64,000 nucleotides of DNA from Bordetella avium (lineage in GTDB: Bacteria > Pseudomonadota > Gammaproteobacteria > Burkholderiales > Burkholderiaceae_B). The notes under the pieces are model-generated. The model was not told the origin of the DNA. It searched no databases and saw nothing but the letters and a program-made list of their open reading frames with translations. Positions within the stretch are counted from its first letter, which is position 1. Every line of letters begins with the position of its first letter. The stretch lies in NCBI RefSeq assembly GCF_034424645.1, contig NZ_CP139969.1:124001-188000 (forward strand), given 5' to 3'. Made by a program: the position numbers and the translations under genes. This document shows, one piece after another, positions 22,315 through 32,774 of this stretch.

Positions 22315-23211
22315 ATGACCTCCATCGCTGCTCCCCAACCCGGATTGCTGCGCCAGTATCTCGTGCTGACCAAGCCGAGAGTCACACAGCTTGCTGTGTT
22401 CTGTGCGGTGATCGGGATGTTTTTGGCGGTTCCCGGCCTGCCTGACCTCAAGCGTGTGCTGTTTGGCACCATTGGTATCTGGTTGCTCGCCGCCGCTGCT
22501 TTCGCCATCAATTGCCTGATCGAACAGGAAATCGACGCCCGCATGACGCGCACGGCCCGCCGTGGCACGGCACGCGGCACGATTTCGCCGGCTCAGGTTC
22601 TGAGCTTGTCCGGCCTGCTGGGCGGCGCGGGCATGTTGGTGCTTTATCACCTGGTCAATCCCTTGACCATGTGGCTTACTTTCGCCACGTTTGTCGGCTA
22701 TGCCGTCATCTACACCGTCATTCTCAAACCGCGCACGCCGCAAAACATCGTAATCGGCGGTTTGTCGGGCGCGATGCCGCCGGCCTTGGGCTGGGCGAGT
22801 GTCGCCAATGCCGTGCCGGCCGAAGCCTGGGTGCTGGTGCTGATCATCTTCATCTGGACGCCGCCGCATTTCTGGGCGCTGGCGCTGTATCGCACGGAAG
22901 ACTATCGCAAGGCGGGTCTGCCCATGCTGCCCATTACCCACGGCAGCAAACATACCCGCTTGCAGATCATGTTGTACAGTTTTGCGCTGTTCGCCGTCAC
23001 GCTGCTGCCCTATTTCATGCACATGAACGGCCTGCTGTATCTGCTGGCCGCTGTCATTCTGGGCGGTATTTTCGTGGCCCATGCCCTGCGTCTTTACCGC
23101 AGCTATAGCGACGAGCGCTCGCGGCGTCTGTTCCGTTATTCCATCCTCTATCTGGCGCTTTTGTTCGGCGCCTTGCTGGTGGATCACTGGGTCGGCGTCT
23201 TGTCGGCCTGA
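22315..23211 (+). CDS. ctaB: Protoheme IX farnesyltransferase (heme O synthase)
   Basis: 298-residue UbiA-superfamily membrane prenyltransferase transferring farnesyl to protoheme IX, the step before CtaA. The first aspartate-rich motif region reads [20 protein letters not shown] and the second [22 protein letters not shown], both characteristic of CyoE/CtaB. Seven to nine hydrophobic helices are visible. It starts 28 bases after ctaA and ends 24 bases before sco, consistent with a single transcript for oxidase cofactor assembly. Confidence 0.96.
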   Translation: MTSIAAPQPGLLRQYLVLTKPRVTQLAVFCAVIGMFLAVPGLPDLKRVLFGTIGIWLLAAAAFAINCLIEQEIDARMTRTARRGTARGTISPAQVLSLSGLLGGAGMLVLYHLVNPLTMWLTFATFVGYAVIYTVILKPRTPQNIVIGGLSGAMPPALGWASVANAVPAEAWVLVLIIFIWTPPHFWALALYRTEDYRKAGLPMLPITHGSKHTRLQIMLYSFALFAVTLLPYFMHMNGLLYLLAAVILGGIFVAHALRLYRSYSDERSRRLFRYSILYLALLFGALLVDHWVGVLSA

Positions 23212-23235
23212 CCGTTTTGACCAGGGGTTTGCTTC

Positions 23236-23844
23236 ATGTCTGTGTTTTCGTCCGCCCGTCGCCGCGCCCTACAGGCCATTGCTGCTTTGTCCCTGGCGGG
23301 CGGGTTGGCGGCTTGCGGCGATGCGCCGCCGCCCTTTAAGGGCAGTGATATCACGGGCACGCAGTTGGGCAAGAAACTCGCGCTCACGGACATGAATGGC
23401 CAGCCGCGCACCCTGAGCGACTTCGCCGGCAAGGTGGCCGTGTTGTTCTTCGGTTTCACCCAGTGCCCCGATGTTTGTCCGACCGCGCTGGCCGAAATGG
23501 CGGAAGTCATGCAGGCGCTTGGCCCCGACGCGGACCGCGTGCAGGTGCTGCTGGTGACGGTGGACCCCGAGCGTGACAGCCCGGAAGTTCTCAAGCAATA
23601 CGTCTCCAGCTTCGACAAGCGTTTTCTGGCTTTGACCGGCACGCCGGAGCAGATCAAGCAGGCGGCGTCCTCCTTCAAGGCCTATTACGCCAAGGTGCCC
23701 ACCAAGGATGGCGGCTACACCATGGATCACACCGCCGCCTTCTATCTGATCGATGGCAAGGGCGAGTCGCGGGTGCTGGCCAACAGCAATCTGGGCGTGC
23801 CGGCCCTGACCAACGACATCAAGCTCTTGCTGGACGGCAAGTAA
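23236..23844 (+). CDS. Sco1/SenC/PrrC copper chaperone lipoprotein
   Basis: 202 residues. The N terminus is a lipoprotein signal with lipobox LAAC (Cys27), so the mature protein should be membrane-anchored in the periplasm. The thioredoxin-like fold carries the copper-binding pair Cys77-x3-Cys81 in CPDVCP and the distal histidine in YTMDHTAAFYLID. Sco proteins deliver copper to, or reduce, the CuA centre of cytochrome c oxidase, in line with the preceding ctaA and ctaB genes. Its stop lies 10 bases from the end of the convergent DUF3717 gene. Confidence 0.95.
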   Translation: MSVFSSARRRALQAIAALSLAGGLAACGDAPPPFKGSDITGTQLGKKLALTDMNGQPRTLSDFAGKVAVLFFGFTQCPDVCPTALAEMAEVMQALGPDADRVQVLLVTVDPERDSPEVLKQYVSSFDKRFLALTGTPEQIKQAASSFKAYYAKVPTKDGGYTMDHTAAFYLIDGKGESRVLANSNLGVPALTNDIKLLLDGK

Positions 23845-23854
23845 GGCGCGGGCC

Positions 23855-24070
23855 TTAGCCTTCGCCCGCGCGCCACTGCGCTAAGGCCTGGCGGGCCGGG
23901 ATGTCCAGTTCGTTCAGGGACAGCGTCTGGCGGCGCGTCATGATCATCATGGCGTAAGGGGCGGCGAGCGCGGCGGCTTCGGCGCATAGCCGGGCTTCCT
24001 CGCCCTGGGCGGGTTTGAGATTGCGCCAGTAATTGATGGCCTGCTCGAGATCGGTCAAGGGGATGTCCAT
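23855..24070 (-). CDS. DUF3717 domain protein
   Basis: 71 residues from ATG at 24070. The whole protein matches the DUF3717 pattern of small Burkholderiales proteins: DLEQAINYWRNLKPAQGEEARLC, EAAALAAPYAMMI, and a C-terminal LDIPARQALAQW. The frame is open 24 codons further upstream, but MDIPLTDLEQAI is the usual start. No function is known for the family. It is convergent with sco; a GC-rich hairpin (GCGCGGGC/GCCCGCGC, about 23848-23876) spans both gene ends and may help stop transcription. Confidence 0.85.
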   Translation of the reverse strand: MDIPLTDLEQAINYWRNLKPAQGEEARLCAEAAALAAPYAMMIMTRRQTLSLNELDIPARQALAQWRAGEG

Positions 24071-24299
24071 TCGCTTAATTGTCTCAGAATGCAGCGATCT
24101 GTCCAGACGCCCTTGCTTGCAAAATCTCACCCTTGTTAGCACGGCATGACGTGCGCGCCGCCGCTTGCCTGTAGCCCATGGTGGCCATCGGCTTCGTGTT
24201 TTGGCAGGGGTCGGTGGTCGGGCGTAATATTGGCCCTAACGCGTATTCGGACACGCAACCGGGTGGGTTCCGGGCCCACTTAGCCGTCTTGGAGATTGC

Positions 24300-24953
24300 A
24301 TGACTGATTCCAATCCTTTCATCTTGCCCGGCCTGGGCCAGAATGCCGATCGCAATCCGCTGCTGGCCAGCATGGAAATGATGCGGCAGGCCTGGGCGGG
24401 TTTGGCCGGGCCAGGCGGCCTGGGCGCCAGCCTGCCGCTGACCCCTGCGCTCAGTCTGGAAGAGCTGGAGCGCCGCATCACCGAATTGCGTGCCGTGGAG
24501 ACTTGGCTGCGCTTGAATCTGCAGATGCTGACGAGCAGCATCCAGGGCCTGGAAGTGCAGCGCGCCACGATCGCCACCCTGCGTTCTTTCGTCGGTTCGG
24601 CGGCCGAGGGCGGGCCTTCGCCCTTGGAGGCGGTGTTGGGTATCAAGCCTGCCGCCGCGTCCGAAGAAGAGCCCGCGGCGGCTCCGGCGGCGGAAAGTGT
24701 CAATGCGGCGGCGCAATCGGCCTCGCAGGCCTGGTGGGATCTGTTGAATCAGCAGTTTGGCCATATCGCGGCCGCAACGGCGGCCAGCATGCCGGGCGCG
24801 GCTGCGCAGGAAACGCCGGCGCAGGCCAAGCCTGCTTCCAAGCCTGCCGCCAAGACCGCCGCCAAGGCGACGGTCAAGACTGCCAGCAAAACCGCAGGCA
24901 GGCCTGTCAAATCGGCCGCCGCAGCTCGCAGCAAGTCCAAGCGCGCGGACTGA
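24300..24953 (+). CDS. phaM: PhaM-like polyhydroxyalkanoate granule regulatory protein
   Basis: 217 residues. The N-terminal half contains [10 protein letters not shown], a methionine-rich helix, [27 protein letters not shown] and [16 protein letters not shown], the conserved PhaM-family region. The C-terminal 70 residues are low-complexity Ala/Lys/Pro with repeats such as [18 protein letters not shown], like histone H1 tails, a region that binds DNA in Ralstonia PhaM. PhaM couples PHA granules to the nucleoid and activates PHA synthase. No pha synthase genes lie nearby. TTGGAG precedes the ATG. Assignment is by family pattern. Confidence 0.82.
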
Positions 24954-25012
24954 GCGTATTTCTTTTTACACGGTCGTCCAGGCGCCCGTGCCACTTCAAG
25001 AGTCTTTTTTCT

Positions 25013-26386
25013 ATGCTAAATGTTGTGATTCTCGCGGCCGGGCTGGGCAAACGCATGCAGTCCGATCTCCCCAAGGTGCTGCATACACTGGCCGGACAGC
25101 CCATGCTCGGTCATGTGCTGGAAAGTGCCCGTGATCTGCAACCGGGCCGCATCGTTGTGGTGGTCGGACATGGCGCTGAACGTGTCGAGGCCGCCTATGC
25201 GGGTCAGGCAGGCTTGAGCTTTGCCCTACAACGGCCGCAGCACGGCACGGGTCATGCGGTACAGCAAGCCGTGCCGCAGCTGATGGAGGGCGATGGCGCC
25301 GAAGACGCCACCCTGGTGTTGTATGGCGACGTGCCGCTGGTGCAGCCGGAAACTCTGCGCCGCCTCATGGCCGCGCGTGGCCAGGGCGTTGCGGTTCTGA
25401 CCGAAGTGCTGCCGGACGCCACCGGATACGGCCGCATCGTGCGTGATGCGCAGGGCCAGGTGACGCGCATCGTCGAGCATAAAGACGCCAATGAGCAAGA
25501 GCGCGCCATCAAGGAAGTGAACACCGGCATTCTGGTCGCGCCCACCGCCAAGCTCAAGGATTGGCTCACGCGCATCGACAACAACAATGCCCAGGGCGAG
25601 TATTACCTGACCGACATCATCGCGCTGGCGGTGGCCGACGGCGTGACGGTCAGCGCCGCGCAACCTGCCGCGAGCTGGGAGACGCTGGGCGTGAACAGCC
25701 GCGCGCAGCAGGCTGAACTCGAACGGCGCTGGCAGGCCGAACTGGCTCGCCGCCAGCTTGAGGCGGGTGTGACGCTGGCCGACCCTGCCCGCTTTGACCA
25801 GCGCGGCACACTGGAATGCGGTCGCGATGTCTATATCGATGTCGGCTGTGTGTTTGAAGGCCGGGTCAAACTGGGTGACGGTGTGCGCGTTGGCCCGCAT
25901 TGCGTGCTGCGTGATGTGGAGGTTGGCGCGGGCACGCAGATCGAGGCTTACAGTCACTTGCAGCAGGCCCGGGTAGGCGATGAGGCGAGGGTCGGCCCCT
26001 ATGCCCGTTTGCGGCCCGGCGCCGATCTGGGCAATCAGGCCCATGTCGGCAATTTCGTCGAAATCAAGAACGCAGTGCTGGGCGAGGCCAGCAAGGCCAA
26101 TCATCTGGCCTATATCGGTGACGCCGATATCGGCGCACGCGTCAACGTGGGCGCAGGCACGATTACCTGTAATTACGATGGCGTGAACAAGCATCGCACC
26201 ATTATCGAAGACGATGCTTTTATCGGTTCGGATACCCAGCTTGTGGCGCCGGTGCGTGTGGGCCGGGGGGCGACGCTGGCTGCGGGCACCACGCTTACGC
26301 GCGATGCGCCGGCCGACAGTCTGACGCTGTCGCGTATTCGCCAAAGCACGGTGCCTGGCTGGAAGCGTCCGGTCAAGAAGTCGTGA
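25013..26386 (+). CDS. glmU: Bifunctional UDP-N-acetylglucosamine pyrophosphorylase / glucosamine-1-phosphate N-acetyltransferase
   Basis: 457 residues. The N-terminal uridyltransferase has [41 protein letters not shown] and [14 protein letters not shown]. The C-terminal left-handed beta-helix acetyltransferase has hexapeptide repeats and the active-site stretches [24 protein letters not shown] and [13 protein letters not shown]. It makes UDP-GlcNAc, the precursor of peptidoglycan and lipopolysaccharide. ATG at 25013 begins the conserved [10 protein letters not shown]; the ribosome site is weak (AAGAG). Its last codons overlap the GTG start of the MFS gene by four bases. glmS lies 4.4 kb downstream on the same strand. 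Confidence 0.97.
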
Positions 26387-27753
26387 GCACGGCCGGTACG
26401 GTCTCAGACGGCCTGCCAGTCCCGAAGCGCTATTACGCTGTTGCGACCGTCCTCACCGGCATGAGCCTGTCGGTGCTGGATGCCACGATCGCCAACGTGG
26501 CCTTGCCCACCATCGCCACTGACCTGAACTCGCCGCCCTCTGCGGCGGTTTGGGTGATCAATGCCTATAACCTGGCCGTGGTGACGATGTTGCTGCCCAT
26601 GTCCGCCGTCGCCGAGCGTATCGGTTTCCGGCGCATGTTCATGATCGGCCTGAGTTTGTTCACCCTGGCCTCGCTGGGTTGTGCGCTGTCGGGCTCTTTG
26701 CTGCAATTGAGTCTGGCCCGCATGGTGCAAGGCATAGGCGCGGCCACGCTGATGTGCATGTTTGGCGGCCTGGTTCGCAACATCTATCCCAGCCGCTTGC
26801 TGGGCCGTGGCATCAGCATCAATGCGACGACGGTGGCCTTGATGTCGGTGCTGGGGCCGGCGCTGGGGTCTTTCATTCTCAGCGTGGCGGATTGGCGCTG
26901 GATCTTCGCCGTCAATCTGCCCATCGGCCTGCTGTTGATGCTGGGGCTGCGTTTTCTGCCAGAAGCGCCGCGCAATACCGAGCGCATGGATTATGCGTCG
27001 GCGCTGCTCAGCATGGTCACGCTGGGCTGCTTTATCTCCGCAGTGGATTCTCTTGGGCAGGATATCGGGCGCAGCCTGGGCTTGCTGGCGGCAGCCGTGG
27101 TGGCTGGGTGTTTGCTGATCCGGCGCAGCCGCGATCAGCCCGCGCCGCTGGTGCCCATTGATCTGCTGCGTATCCGGCAGGTGGGCTTTGCGGTCATGGC
27201 CTCGGCGGCGACCTTTGCCGCGCAGATGGCTTCTTATGTATCCCTGCCTTTTTACTTCCAGCATGAACTGGGCCGGCCGTATTTGCAGGTGGGTCTGCTG
27301 ATGGCCGCCTGGCCCTTGGGTACGGGGCTGGTGGCGCCGGTCGCGGGTTTTCTGTCTGATCGTTATTCGGCCGCCGTGCTGTCGGGAGTGGGCGCGGGCG
27401 CGATGGCGCTCGGGCTGCTCTGGCTAGTGCTGTCGCCCGCCGATGCTTCCAATGCCCGCATCATGGCCGGCATGTTCGTGGCGGGTCTCGGCTTTGGTCT
27501 CTTCCAGACGCCCAATAACCGGGCCATGCTTTCCGGGGCGCCGATCCGGCGCAGCGGCGCGGCCGGCGGCTTGCAGGCCACCACGCGGGTGTTCGGCCAG
27601 AGCTTTGGCACGGCCCTGGTGGCCATCGCCTTCAGCATGAGCGCCGCCCATGGCTCTACCCTGGGCCTGATCGCTGCTGCGATCTGCGCGTCCCTGGCTA
27701 TCGCGGTCAACTCTGTGCGTATCGCCAAGAAGGTCGGTCTGCCTGCCCGTTGA
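26383..27753 (+). CDS. MFS drug-efflux transporter, DHA2 (EmrB/QacA) type
   Basis: 456 residues from GTG at 26383, overlapping the glmU stop by four bases (GTGA), so it is translationally coupled. It is highly hydrophobic, with about 14 predicted helices. Motif D1 of the DHA2 group, [14 protein letters not shown], is in helix 1. The loop 2-3 motif A is degenerate ([10 protein letters not shown]). [11 protein letters not shown] is motif B and GPALGSFIL motif C of drug:H+ antiporters. The natural substrate is unknown. Coupling to a cell-wall precursor gene suggests an envelope-related or general export role, but this is only positional. Confidence 0.85.
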
Positions 27754-27821
27754 GGGGGGGCTTCTATAATGAGACGGAGATCGCCTCCTTGGGAGGCGCC
27801 AGGATTGACGAGGCTGTGCGC

Positions 27822-29144
27822 ATGAAAATCACGGTGATAGGTAGCGGTTATGTAGGCTTGGTGTCGGGCGCCTGCCTGGCGGACATGGGCAATCAAGTCA
27901 TGTGTCTGGATACCAATGCCGACAAAATCGCCCAGTTGCGCCTAGGCCGCATTCCCATCTATGAGCCGGGCCTGGAAGATCTGGTGCGGCGCAACGTGGC
28001 CGGCGGGCGGCTGCATTTCACGGATGATGTCGCGCAAAGCGTGGCGTTTGGCTCGGTGCAGTTCATCGCCGTGGGCACGCCGCCCGGTGAGGACGGCTCG
28101 GCCGACTTGCAATATGTGCTGGCTGCGGCGCGTAATGTGGCGCGCCACATGACCGACACCAAGGTCGTGGTCGATAAATCGACCGTGCCGGTCGGCACCG
28201 CCGACAAGGTTCGCGCTGCGATGGCCGAGGTTCTGGCTGAGCGCGGTGTGGATATCCCGTTTTCGGTGGCATCCAACCCGGAGTTTCTCAAAGAAGGCGC
28301 GGCCATTGCCGACTTCATGAGCCCGGACCGCATCGTGGTCGGCGCCGATGATCCGCATGCGGTGGATGTTATGCGGCGTATCTATGCGCCGTTTCAGCGC
28401 ACGCACGAGCGTCTCATGGTCATGGATGTCCGTTCGGCGGAACTGACCAAATACGCCGCCAATGCCATGCTCGCCACCCGTATCTCCTTTATGAACGAGA
28501 TGGCCAATCTGGCCGAAAAGCTGGGCGCTGACATCGAACAGGTGCGTCGCGGCATCGGCGCCGACCCTCGCATCGGTTATCAATTTCTTTATCCGGGAGC
28601 GGGTTACGGCGGCTCCTGCTTCCCCAAGGATGTGCAGGCCTTGGTGCGCACGGCTGACGAGCATGGCGAGCCGATGGAGGTGATCCGTGCGGTCGAGGCG
28701 GCCAATGGCCGCCAGAAACTGCGCCTGGCTGAAAAGGTCCGTGCGATCTATGGTGAAGACCTCAGCGGCCGCCGCTTCGCCCTCTGGGGGCTGGCTTTCA
28801 AGCCCAATACGGATGACATGCGCGAGGCGCCCAGTTTGACCATCATCGCTGAGCTGACGCGCCGCGGCGCCACGGTGCTTGCTTACGATCCGGTGGCGAT
28901 GGATCAGGCCCGTCCCCTGCTCGCGGACAACCCGGGCGTTTGCATGATGCAAGACATGTATGACACGCTGGATCAGGCCGATGCCTTGCTCATCGCCACG
29001 GAGTGGAAGGTGTTCCGCGCCCCCGATCTGGAGCGCGTGAAGCGCTTGCTCAAGCGGCCCCTGGTGATCGATGGCCGCAATCTCTGGGTGCCCGCGGAAA
29101 TGCGCGAGCAAGGTTTTGAATATCAAGGCATCGGCCGCGCATGA
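27822..29144 (+). CDS. ugd: UDP-glucose 6-dehydrogenase
   Basis: 440 residues. NAD-binding [17 protein letters not shown] at the N terminus, [12 protein letters not shown], and the catalytic cysteine in [14 protein letters not shown] identify the UDP-glucose/GDP-mannose dehydrogenase family. The central helix region [19 protein letters not shown] and the C-terminal domain with [17 protein letters not shown] fit UDP-glucose dehydrogenase. It supplies UDP-glucuronate for surface polysaccharide or modified lipid A. GAGG precedes ATG at 27822. A small hairpin (27782-27798) lies in the leader. Its stop overlaps the next glycosyltransferase start by four bases. Confidence 0.95.
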   Translation: MKITVIGSGYVGLVSGACLADMGNQVMCLDTNADKIAQLRLGRIPIYEPGLEDLVRRNVAGGRLHFTDDVAQSVAFGSVQFIAVGTPPGEDGSADLQYVLAAARNVARHMTDTKVVVDKSTVPVGTADKVRAAMAEVLAERGVDIPFSVASNPEFLKEGAAIADFMSPDRIVVGADDPHAVDVMRRIYAPFQRTHERLMVMDVRSAELTKYAANAMLATRISFMNEMANLAEKLGADIEQVRRGIGADPRIGYQFLYPGAGYGGSCFPKDVQALVRTADEHGEPMEVIRAVEAANGRQKLRLAEKVRAIYGEDLSGRRFALWGLAFKPNTDDMREAPSLTIIAELTRRGATVLAYDPVAMDQARPLLADNPGVCMMQDMYDTLDQADALLIATEWKVFRAPDLERVKRLLKRPLVIDGRNLWVPAEMREQGFEYQGIGRA

Positions 29145-30196
29145 AGATATTGCAGCTCAACTTTGAGAAAGGCTGGCGTGGCGGCGAGCGGCAAACGCTT
29201 TATTGCATGCGCGCCTTTCGCAAGGCCGGCCATCAGGTCGAGCTGCTGTGCCGGGCCGGCGGGCCGCTGGAGGCGCGTGCCCGCTCTGAAGGTTTTGTCA
29301 CGCACGGGGTGCGCAATGTGGCGGGCCAGTTGGCCTTTCTCGTTCGCCACGGCCATGGCTTCGACATCCTGCATTCGCAGACGGCTAATACCAATACCTG
29401 GGCGGTGCTCACCAAGCTCCTGCATCGCCGCCCGGTGGTGTTTTCGCGCCGCACGTCCTTTGTGGTCGAGCCCGGGGAAGAATGGAAGACGGGCTTCAAA
29501 TGGCGTCATGTGGACTTGATGGTTGCCATCAGCGAGATGGCGGCCAGCGAGCCGCGCCGCCTTGGCGTGCAGCCCGTCATCATCCGCAGCGCCGTCGAAC
29601 CCCATGTGATCGATCCTGCCAATGTGGCGGGTCTGGTCGACGAGTTTCAGTTGCATGGCAAGAGAGTGCTGGCCACATCGGCCGCGCTGATCCGCGATAA
29701 AGACCCGGTAACGCTGGTGCGCGCCGTCGGCGAACTGGCGCGCACGCGGCGCGATTTCGTGTTTCTGCATTTTGGCGCAGGCGGCGACCGTGAGGCCGAG
29801 GCGCGTGCCGAGGTCGAGAAGCTAGGCATCGGAGATGTCTACCGCTTCACCGGCTTTCGTAAAGGCGTCGAAGACTTCTACAGCATCATGGACGTTTTTG
29901 TGATGGCTTCCTGTGAAGAAGCGTTGGGCAGCAGCGTGCTCGACGCTTTTTTGCAGCATGTGCCGGTGGTGTCCACCGATGCGGGCGGCCTGAAGGAAAG
30001 CCTGGCCGATGGTCGTGGCGTGCTGGTGGCGGTGGGCGACCATAGCGCGATGGCCCAGGGCATGGCGCGCTGCCTGGACGATGCCGCCTTTTGCGCAGAG
30101 ATCACCCAGCGGGCCTACGACTATGTGCGCACCGAGCACGACGTCAGCGAAATGGGCAAGCGCTATCTCTTGCAGTTCGAGCGCCTGATGCGCTGA
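29141..30196 (+). CDS. Glycosyltransferase, GT4-type
   Basis: 351 residues with a two-domain GT-B layout. The N-terminal acceptor domain begins [20 protein letters not shown], with the glycine-rich GGER loop common in GT4 enzymes. The C-terminal donor domain contains [72 protein letters not shown]: the E-x7-E nucleotide-sugar signature region. The ATG overlaps the ugd stop (ATGA), so the enzyme may use the UDP-glucuronate made by Ugd or another nucleotide sugar; the acceptor is unknown. Convergent with the Lrp gene; the two stop codons abut. Confidence 0.87.
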   Translation: MKILQLNFEKGWRGGERQTLYCMRAFRKAGHQVELLCRAGGPLEARARSEGFVTHGVRNVAGQLAFLVRHGHGFDILHSQTANTNTWAVLTKLLHRRPVVFSRRTSFVVEPGEEWKTGFKWRHVDLMVAISEMAASEPRRLGVQPVIIRSAVEPHVIDPANVAGLVDEFQLHGKRVLATSAALIRDKDPVTLVRAVGELARTRRDFVFLHFGAGGDREAEARAEVEKLGIGDVYRFTGFRKGVEDFYSIMDVFVMASCEEALGSSVLDAFLQHVPVVSTDAGGLKESLADGRGVLVAVGDHSAMAQGMARCLDDAAFCAEITQRAYDYVRTEHDVSEMGKRYLLQFERLMR

Positions 30197-30685
30197 TCAC
30201 GCGGGCGGCAGTTCGATACGGGTTTCGAACTTCGCCCGGTGTATCGAGAAAAACGTTCTCACATTGCGCACATTGGCATGCGCCGTAAAGGCGCGGTGTG
30301 CCAGCGCGTGGTAGGCCGGCATATCGCGCACCTGCACGATCACCACGAAGTCCGGCCCCGGCGACACCCGATAGCATTGCAATACAGCCGGCTCCGCCAG
30401 CATCCATTGCTCGAACTCATCAAGGCGCTCGGCTGCCTGGACATCCAGCGTGATTTCCACGATGGCGGTCAGTGAACTGCCCAGCTTTTGCGCGTCCAGC
30501 AAGGCGACTTGCCGGGTGATGACGCCCGCCTCGGTCAGGCGGCGCACCCGGCGCAAACAGGTCGGCGGCGAGGCATGCACCCGTAGCGCCAGATCCTGGT
30601 TGGTGATCGCGCTATCGTGCTGGAGTTGTTCCAGAATGCGCCGGTCCAGCTCGTCCAGCTCGGGTTGAAGAGCAAAATCCTGCAT
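30197..30685 (-). CDS. Lrp/AsnC-family transcriptional regulator
   Basis: 162 residues. The N-terminal winged helix-turn-helix reads LDELDRRILEQLQHDSAITNQDLALRVHASPPTCLRRVRRL, followed by the AsnC effector/oligomerisation domain with VEITLDVQAAERLDEFEQW, VSPGPDFVVIVQVRDM and VRNVRTFFSIHRAKFETRI. It is divergent from glmS, with 148 AT-rich bases between them. Lrp-family genes usually regulate themselves and their divergent neighbour, commonly in amino acid metabolism. A near-perfect palindrome (30697-30715) just upstream of its start is a candidate operator. The ligand is not predictable from sequence. Confidence 0.93.
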   Translation of the reverse strand: MQDFALQPELDELDRRILEQLQHDSAITNQDLALRVHASPPTCLRRVRRLTEAGVITRQVALLDAQKLGSSLTAIVEITLDVQAAERLDEFEQWMLAEPAVLQCYRVSPGPDFVVIVQVRDMPAYHALAHRAFTAHANVRNVRTFFSIHRAKFETRIELPPA

Positions 30686-30696
30686 GATTAATTCAT

Positions 30697-30715
30697 TTTC
30701 TTATCAATTAAGAAA
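30697..30715. promoter_or_regulatory. Palindromic candidate Lrp-type operator
   Basis: TTTCTTA, five bases, TAAGAAA: seven-base perfect arms with an AT-rich centre, 12 bases upstream of the Lrp-type gene start and 119 bases upstream of glmS. Size and composition suit an Lrp/AsnC dimer site; binding is inferred. Confidence 0.45.
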
Positions 30716-30833
30716 TAATATTTAATCACTTAATTGTTAGAAAATAAACGTTCATACAAGACGAAATATAGAAATCAAATTTCTTTTGCCACAGCGCACA
30801 ATGCAGGCACTCACTCATTAAGGAGCTCTGCTC

Positions 30834-32666
<1,833 letters not shown>

Positions 32667-32726
32667 GCGCGCAAAAGCGGTGTTCCGCTTGCGATAAGCC
32701 TTCTTAAACCTCGTGGTTTTCATGGA

Positions 32727-32753
32727 ATAGACCGCTGATGGCGGTCTATTTTT
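32727..32753 (+). terminator. Rho-independent terminator of glmS
   Basis: Perfect nine-base-pair stem (ATAGACCGC/GCGGTCTAT), five-base loop, and a run of T. It lies 60 bases past the glmS stop and 22 bases before the end of the convergent autotransporter gene. Confidence 0.88.
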
Positions 32754-32774
32754 AACCATTGCGGACTACGACGG

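Noticed and set aside
30686..30833. glmS riboswitch/ribozyme in the glmS leader
   Set aside because: The leader is short and AT-rich without the glmS ribozyme core, and that class is typical of Gram-positive bacteria.
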